Positions 23,166 through 27,678 of a stretch of DNA of 27,678 bases are shown here, piece after piece. Source of the DNA: RGIG5579 sp045601445 (GTDB lineage: Bacteria > Bacillota > Clostridia > Oscillospirales > SIG627); assembly GCA_045601445.1 (NCBI GenBank), contig JAZRZQ010000169.1, positions 1-27,678 on the forward strand, given 5' to 3'. The notes under the pieces are model-generated. The model ran no database searches. It had not been told where the DNA came from and saw only the letters and a program-made list of their open reading frames with translations. How positions within the stretch are numbered: position 1 is the first letter of the stretch; every line of letters starts with the position of its first letter. The position numbers were made by a program, and so were the translations under genes.

Positions 23166-24154
23166 ATTTGAATTTGAAAGGCAGAAGCTTTTTAAAGCTT
23201 CTTGATTTTACTCCCGAGGAAATCGGATGTCTTCTTGATCTTGCTGCTAAGCTTAAGACAGAAAAGAAGCAGGGGATTCCTCACAGATTGTGTAAAGGAA
23301 AGAACATTGCCCTTGTATTTGAAAAATCCAGCACCCGTACACGCTGTGCCTTTGAGGTTGCCGGCGCCGATCTTGGAATGCATCCCGTTTACCTTGAACC
23401 CACCGGTTCTCAAATGGGGAAGAAAGAAAGCATCGCCGACACGGCCAGAGTGCTTGGAAGAATGTTCGACGGCATCGAATATCGCGGCTTTGGACAGAGT
23501 ATTGTCGAGGAATTGGCGCGTTTTGCCGGCGTACCAGTTTGGAACGGCTTGACGAATGAATTCCATCCGACTCAGATTCTTGCTGATTTTTTAACCATTC
23601 GTGAGCATTTCGGATCGCTTTCGGGTAAAAAACTCGTTTATATGGGCGACGCCCGTTACAATATGGGCAATTCCTTGATGGTCGGCTGTGCCAAAATGGG
23701 AATGCATTTTGTTGCTTGCGCTCCGAAAAAATATTTTCCTGCTCCCGAGCTTCGCATGGAGGCTGAAAAGATCGCCAAGGAGACGGGTGCGGTACTCGAA
23801 TTTATCGAGGATCCCAAAACGGCAACAGCGGGCGCACACGTGCTCTATACCGACGTTTGGGTATCTATGGGTGAGCCTGATTCCGTCTGGGAAGAGAGAA
23901 TCCGCGAGCTGACTCCGTATCGTGTTACGAGTGATCTGATGAAAAATGCGGGACCGCAGTGCCGCTTTATGCATTGCTTGCCTGCCTTCCACGATGTGAA
24001 GACGACGATCGGCAAAGAGATCTATGAAAAATTCGGAATCGACTGTATGGAGGTTTCCGACGAGGTATTTGAGAGCGAAGCATCGATTGTGTTTGATGAA
24101 GCAGAGAACCGAATGCACACCATTAAGGCCGTGATGGCGGCGACTCTTGCATAA
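23162..24154 (+). CDS. argF: Ornithine carbamoyltransferase
   Basis: Predicted 330 residues. It joins carbamoyl phosphate and ornithine to give citrulline. The carbamoyl-phosphate motif STRTR lies at residues 57-61, EFHPTQ near 137, and HCLPAFHD, with the ornithine-binding cysteine, near 272. The biosynthetic operon context favours anabolic ArgF over the arginine deiminase pathway form. It is the last gene of the arginine operon. No terminator hairpin is visible between it and metY, only a run of T residues. Confidence 0.96.
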   Translation: MNLNLKGRSFLKLLDFTPEEIGCLLDLAAKLKTEKKQGIPHRLCKGKNIALVFEKSSTRTRCAFEVAGADLGMHPVYLEPTGSQMGKKESIADTARVLGRMFDGIEYRGFGQSIVEELARFAGVPVWNGLTNEFHPTQILADFLTIREHFGSLSGKKLVYMGDARYNMGNSLMVGCAKMGMHFVACAPKKYFPAPELRMEAEKIAKETGAVLEFIEDPKTATAGAHVLYTDVWVSMGEPDSVWEERIRELTPYRVTSDLMKNAGPQCRFMHCLPAFHDVKTTIGKEIYEKFGIDCMEVSDEVFESEASIVFDEAENRMHTIKAVMAATLA

Positions 24155-24175
24155 TTTTTTGAATTGTGATATAAT
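24147..24175 (+). promoter_or_regulatory. Probable metY-metA promoter
   Basis: A perfect TATAAT at 24170-24175 lies 17 bases after a weak TTGCAT at 24147-24152, which overlaps the end of argF. The leader would be about 25 bases, too short for a riboswitch, so no S-box or T-box controls this unit. Confidence 0.6.
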
Positions 24176-24205
24176 CAAGCCACTCGATCAATTAGGAGGT
24201 TTCTG

Positions 24206-25489
24206 ATGTCCGAAAAAGGTTTTGGTACGCTTTGTGTGCAGGGCGGGTACACCCCTAAAAACGGAGAGCCCCGTCAAATCCCGATCATTCAAAGCACCAC
24301 GTTTAAATATGACAGCGGTGCCGAAATGGGCAAGCTGTTCGATCTTGAGGCAAGCGGATATTTTTATTCTCGTCTTCAAAATCCGACTTGCGATACCGTA
24401 GCCGCAAAAATTTGTGAATTGGAAGGCGGCACTGCCGCTATGTTGACTTCTTCGGGAATGGCGGCCAATTTTCTTGCAGTCTTTAATCTTTGCAGCGCAG
24501 GCGATCATCTTGTTTCCTGTGCTTCGATCTATGGCGGCACGTTCAATCTCTTCTCTGTTACCTTGAAGAGAATGGGAATCGACGTGACGTTTGTCTCTGC
24601 GCAAGCGAGCGAGGAAGAACTTGACGCCGCATTCCGTCCCGAAACGAAGGCTGTGTTCGGAGAGACCATTGCCAATCCTGCGCTGACGGTTCTTGACATT
24701 GAAAAATTTGCACGTGTTGCCCATAAGCACGGCGTTCCCCTTATCGTCGACAATACCTTCCCGACTCCGGTTCATTGCAAGCCCTTTGATTTCGGTGCTG
24801 ATATTGTGACACACGCTACCACGAAGTATATGGACGGTCACGGAAGCTGTGTCGGTGGCGCGATCGTCGATTCCGGCAAGTTTGATTGGACCAAGTATCC
24901 CGACAAATTTTCCGGTCTTTGCACGCCCGATGATAGCTATCACGGCGTTACCTATACCGAGCGTTTCGGCATTGAGGGAGCATATATCACCAAAGCAACC
25001 GCGCAGTTGATGCGTGATCTTGGTGTAACGCCTGCACCGATGAGTGCGTACATCCTCAATCTTGGCCTCGAGAGTTTGCACGTGCGTATGGCCCGTCACA
25101 GTGCTTCCGCTTTGGCGATTGCAGAGCATCTTGAGAAGCATCCGAAGATCTCTTGGGTCAATTTTCCGGCGCTTCCGTCTTCTCCCGATTACGCATTGAC
25201 GAAAAAGTATATGCCGAAGGGAACCTGCGGCGTTATCAGCTTCGGTGTTAAGGGCGGCAGGGAAGCGGCCTCTTCCTTTATGGAGAATCTTAAACTCGTT
25301 GCCATTGAGACCCACGTAGCCGATGCTCGTTCCTGCTGTTTGCATCCTGCAACCACCACACACCGTCAGTTGAGCGATGAAGAATTGGTTGCTTGCGGTG
25401 TCGGCCCCGATCTGGTTCGTCTTTCCGTTGGCTTGGAGGACCCCGAGGATTTGATTGCCGATATTGATCGCGCTCTGGAACAAATCTGA
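24206..25489 (+). CDS. metY: O-acetylhomoserine aminocarboxypropyltransferase (sulfhydrylase)
   Basis: Predicted 427 residues, the length typical of MetY and longer than MetB or MetZ (about 380-400). It makes homocysteine from O-acetylhomoserine and sulfide. The PLP lysine is Lys207 in HATTKYMDGHG. Other family segments are YSRLQNPT (about 53), SSGMAANFLA (about 77) and IVDNTFPTP (about 180). AGGAGG precedes the ATG. metA follows 16 bases later, and its product is the expected substrate. Confidence 0.94.
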   Translation: MSEKGFGTLCVQGGYTPKNGEPRQIPIIQSTTFKYDSGAEMGKLFDLEASGYFYSRLQNPTCDTVAAKICELEGGTAAMLTSSGMAANFLAVFNLCSAGDHLVSCASIYGGTFNLFSVTLKRMGIDVTFVSAQASEEELDAAFRPETKAVFGETIANPALTVLDIEKFARVAHKHGVPLIVDNTFPTPVHCKPFDFGADIVTHATTKYMDGHGSCVGGAIVDSGKFDWTKYPDKFSGLCTPDDSYHGVTYTERFGIEGAYITKATAQLMRDLGVTPAPMSAYILNLGLESLHVRMARHSASALAIAEHLEKHPKISWVNFPALPSSPDYALTKKYMPKGTCGVISFGVKGGREAASSFMENLKLVAIETHVADARSCCLHPATTTHRQLSDEELVACGVGPDLVRLSVGLEDPEDLIADIDRALEQI

Positions 25490-25505
25490 TTTCGGAGGGT
25501 AGCTT

Positions 25506-26420
25506 ATGCCAATCAAAATTCCCAATGATCTTCCTGCGGTTCAGACTTTGGCAGATGAAAACATCTTTGTAATGACCGAAAAAAGGGCAATCACCCAAGA
25601 TATTCGTCCTTTGCGGATTCTGCTGTTAAATCTGATGCCGAAGAAGATTGAGACGGAAACGCAGATCTCTCGCGTCCTTGGAAACACACCTCTTCAGATC
25701 GAATTGACTCTCATTCGTACAGCATCTCATCAGTCACAAAATACGGCAAAGGAACATCTTTTGGCGTTTTACAAGACTTTTGATGAAGTCTCCGACCAAA
25801 AATTTGACGGAATGATTATTACGGGGGCTCCCGTTGAAACCTTGAAATTCGAAGATGTTGATTATTGGCCGGAGCTTTGCCGTATTATGGAATGGTCAAA
25901 GACACACGTCCATAGCGTGTTGCACATTTGTTGGGGAGCACAGGCAGGATTGTATTATCATTTCGGCATAGAAAAGTATCCTCTTGAGGAAAAGCTCTTC
26001 GGAGTATACCCTCACAAGGCTGACTATCCCCATTCAATGCTTCTTCGCGGCTTTGACAGCGTCTTTTATGTTCCGCATTCTCGCTACACGACTGTGCATC
26101 GCGATGAGATTGAGGCTGTTCCGGAACTCAAGGTTCTTGCTTCCTCTGACGAGGCAGGGGTGCATATCGTTTCCAAAAACGGCGGACGACAGTTTTTTGT
26201 AATGGGACATGCAGAATATGACCCATTCACGCTTGATTCGGAATACCGTCGCGATCTTGCCGCCGGACTTGGAACAAAAATGCCGCAAAACTACTACGAA
26301 AATGATGACCCGACTCAGAGCCCGATCGTTCGTTGGCGCGCTCATGGCAGTTTGCTTTTCATCAACTGGCTGAATTATTTCGTGTATCAGTCGACCCCTT
26401 ACGATCTTCAATCACTTTAA
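25506..26420 (+). CDS. metA: Homoserine O-acetyltransferase (MetA family)
   Basis: Predicted 304 residues. It is in the MetA family, with nucleophile Cys142 in HICWGAQA and the catalytic His and Glu in MGHAEYD near residue 236. Residue 111 is Glu, in GAPVET. In characterised MetA proteins Glu here goes with acetyl-CoA and Gly with succinyl-CoA. The enzyme therefore probably acetylates homoserine, which matches the MetY encoded upstream. GGAGG lies nine bases before the start. Symbols metA and metAA are both used for this form. Confidence 0.95.
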   Translation: MPIKIPNDLPAVQTLADENIFVMTEKRAITQDIRPLRILLLNLMPKKIETETQISRVLGNTPLQIELTLIRTASHQSQNTAKEHLLAFYKTFDEVSDQKFDGMIITGAPVETLKFEDVDYWPELCRIMEWSKTHVHSVLHICWGAQAGLYYHFGIEKYPLEEKLFGVYPHKADYPHSMLLRGFDSVFYVPHSRYTTVHRDEIEAVPELKVLASSDEAGVHIVSKNGGRQFFVMGHAEYDPFTLDSEYRRDLAAGLGTKMPQNYYENDDPTQSPIVRWRAHGSLLFINWLNYFVYQSTPYDLQSL

Positions 26421-26422
26421 AA

Positions 26423-26451
26423 GAAAAAACAGGAGTTTCTCCTGTTTTTTC
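26423..26451. terminator. Bidirectional intrinsic terminator after metA
   Basis: AAAAAACAGGAG pairs with CTCCTGTTTTTT around a TTT loop, three bases after the metA stop. The symmetric A and T runs suit termination on both strands. Confidence 0.92.
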
Positions 26452-26454
26452 TTC

Positions 26455-26483
26455 TTGCATCTTTTGCATTCTTTTGATACAAT
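26455..26483 (+). promoter_or_regulatory. Probable promoter of the sortase gene
   Basis: TTGCAT at 26455-26460 and TACAAT at 26478-26483 are 17 bases apart. The leader is about 22 bases and contains AAGGAG at 26500-26504, seven bases before the ATG. Confidence 0.6.
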
Positions 26484-26511
26484 GGAAGCAAGAATTACAA
26501 AGGAGAAGATA

Positions 26512-27678
26512 ATGAAGCTTCAAACTCAAAACAGACAGCCGATTGAATTTCGAGCTGTAATCTTGAAAATTGCTTTTTCTGCCTTTTTATTTTTGTTTCT
26601 GTTTTCGCTTTATCAGGTCGTTGCGTATTTCACCGAACGCAAGGATGGCGAGCTTGTCAATCAGGAGATCAGAAACGAGGGAATTCAGCAGGTTGAGATT
26701 CCCGAATATCTTCCTGTTATCGGTGCTGACGGGTCGGTGATTGACCAGTCGTACCTTTATCCGGATATTGCAGTCGACTTTTCTGTCATTCAATCTAAAT
26801 ATGCCAATGTGGTTGGTTGGATCTATTGTAAGGATACCCCCATTCATTATCCCGTTCTCCAATACATAGATAATGATTTTTATCTGTATCGTTTGCCGGA
26901 TGGGACCAGCAATGAATCGGGAAGTATCTTTATGGATTGCCGGACTATTTATAATTTCTCCGGTTGGCTTAATGTCATGTACGGCCATAATATGAAGAAC
27001 CGTTCGATGTTCGGCTCACTACTTGATTATCGTTTGGAGGGGTATTACGAAAAGCATCCCGTTTTGTTTTTCTTTACCCCGAATCAGAATTATCGTCTGG
27101 ATATTTTTGCCGGTGTGAATACTACGGCGACCTCGTATGTCTATACTACGCCGTTTTCCGATGATGGTAGGATCACATATCTGAATCGACTTGTCGCCGA
27201 TTCGGTATTTCAGACGAATGTTGAAATTTCCGAGACAGATCAATTTATGCTACTATCTACCTGCTCCGGTGCAGTATCTTCCTCTCGTCGATTTGTCGTC
27301 GTCGCTAAAATGACTCCGATTGATACGGAGTCGCAGGATGAGGAGAATCCAGATGAAGAGGATCGTCCTACCTATACCCCGATCGTTGTATTCCCAACTG
27401 TTGATCCGAATGCAGGTCCGCAGGGCGGAAATAACGCAGGCGGTGGTGCAGGCGGAAATAACAACACCGGCGGCGCGGGTGGTGATAACACCGGCGGCAC
27501 GGGCAACGATAACACCGGTGGCACGGGTAGTGATAACACTGGCGGCACGGGCAGCGATAACACCGGCGGCACGGGCAGCGATAACACCGGCGGCACGGGT
27601 AGCGATAACACCGGCGGCACGGGTAGCGATAACACCGGCGGCACGGGTAGCGATAACACCGGTGGCACGGGTAGCGAT
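26512..27678 (+). CDS. srtB: Class B sortase with Gly-rich repetitive C-terminal extension (3' truncated by window)
   Basis: The frame is open from ATG 26512 to the window edge, 389 codons without a stop. A membrane segment at residues 16-36, with a short basic start, anchors it as a type II membrane protein. The sortase domain follows at about 85-268. It has catalytic His159 in MYGHNM, Cys251 in LSTCSG and an Arg at 259 or 260 in SSRRFVVVAK. Class B is supported by the long stretch between His and Cys and the N-terminal helix. After the domain come an acidic linker (about 272-284), a proline-containing stretch, and from about 303 a Gly/Asn-rich tail turning into eight-residue repeats. Sortases normally end soon after the Arg strand, so this tail is unusual. 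The substrate and sorting motif are not visible. Confidence 0.9.
   Translation, partial: MKLQTQNRQPIEFRAVILKIAFSAFLFLFLFSLYQVVAYFTERKDGELVNQEIRNEGIQQVEIPEYLPVIGADGSVIDQSYLYPDIAVDFSVIQSKYANVVGWIYCKDTPIHYPVLQYIDNDFYLYRLPDGTSNESGSIFMDCRTIYNFSGWLNVMYGHNMKNRSMFGSLLDYRLEGYYEKHPVLFFFTPNQNYRLDIFAGVNTTATSYVYTTPFSDDGRITYLNRLVADSVFQTNVEISETDQFMLLSTCSGAVSSSRRFVVVAKMTPIDTESQDEENPDEEDRPTYTPIVVFPTVDPNAGPQGGNNAGGGAGGNNNTGGAGGDNTGGTGNDNTGGTGSDNTGGTGSDNTGGTGSDNTGGTGSDNTGGTGSDNTGGTGSDNTGGTGSD
27469..27678 (+). repeat. 24-bp tandem repeat coding for GGTGSDNT
   Basis: Eight full 24-base units run from 27469 to 27660, and 18 bases of a ninth reach the window end. The first three units are diverged (GGAGGDNT, GGTGNDNT and one with silent changes). 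The later ones differ only at silent C/T positions. The period is a multiple of three, so unit gain or loss keeps the sortase frame open. Confidence 0.95.

Noticed and set aside
24155..24205. SAM riboswitch or T-box before metY
   Set aside because: Only about 50 bases separate argF from metY, and the predicted leader is about 25 bases. No riboswitch core fits.
24188..25525. 445-codon open frame on the - strand opposite metY
   Set aside because: It covers MetY exactly, in antisense, and shows no protein motif or ribosome binding site.
27372..27668. - strand open frame encoding a PPVLSLPV repeat
   Set aside because: It is the antisense of the in-frame GGTGSDNT repeat of the sortase, whose + frame has the catalytic motifs.
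27469..27678. RTX-type calcium-binding nonapeptide repeats
   Set aside because: The unit GGTGSDNT shares GGxGxD, but it is eight residues long and lacks the hydrophobic residue of the RTX nonapeptide, so the beta-roll is not supported.

Overview
The window reads as chromosome from an anaerobic Gram-positive member of the Clostridia, probably a gut-type lineage related to Oscillospirales or Christensenellales. This placement is an inference. It rests on a class B sortase, formate-tetrahydrofolate ligase, a ferredoxin-linked 2-oxoacid oxidoreductase, a T-box leader, a TrpR-like YerC regulator in front of the histidine genes, strong AGGAGG-type ribosome binding sites and consensus sigma-A promoters. 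All genes I can support lie on the + strand, and many neighbours overlap by four bases (ATGA). I saw no insertion sequence, CRISPR array, tRNA or rRNA.

Layout. (1) 1-2084: the 3' end of purL followed by fhs, a purine/one-carbon pair. (2) 2085-2889: a noncoding stretch with an array of small hairpins separated by GATGAAATC/GATTTCATC, a terminator-like hairpin, then a consensus promoter and a roughly 300-nt T-box leader. (3) 2890-9520: an operon under that T-box. It encodes an XRE-cupin-acyl-CoA synthetase fusion, an IlvE-type aminotransferase, a P-loop ATPase and a four-subunit 2-oxoacid:ferredoxin oxidoreductase. (4) 9537-17386: a yerC-like regulator gene and a compact histidine operon, hisZGDCBHAF-hisIE, behind a promoter whose -35/-10 spacer holds a perfect palindrome. 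(5) 17384-24154: argH-argC-argJ-argB-argD-argF behind a perfect consensus promoter with an ARG-box-like palindrome. (6) 24147-26451: metY-metA with its own promoter, closed by a strong terminator. (7) 26455-27678: a class B sortase gene whose C-terminus runs into a 24-bp tandem repeat and off the window end.

How the genes fit together. The window is nearly all amino-acid and purine biosynthesis. The most interesting unit is the T-box operon. The encoded enzymes could activate a branched short-chain acid to its CoA ester, carboxylate it reductively to a 2-oxoacid with reduced ferredoxin, and transaminate that to a branched-chain amino acid. A leader that senses uncharged tRNA suggests the operon is used for synthesis, although this enzyme class is usually annotated as catabolic. 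My reading of the specifier codon is GUA (valine), and that reading is tentative. The histidine set lacks a recognisable histidinol-phosphate phosphatase and the arginine set lacks argG, so both pathways must be completed elsewhere. The methionine pair looks like an O-acetylhomoserine/direct sulfhydrylation route, because MetA carries Glu111.
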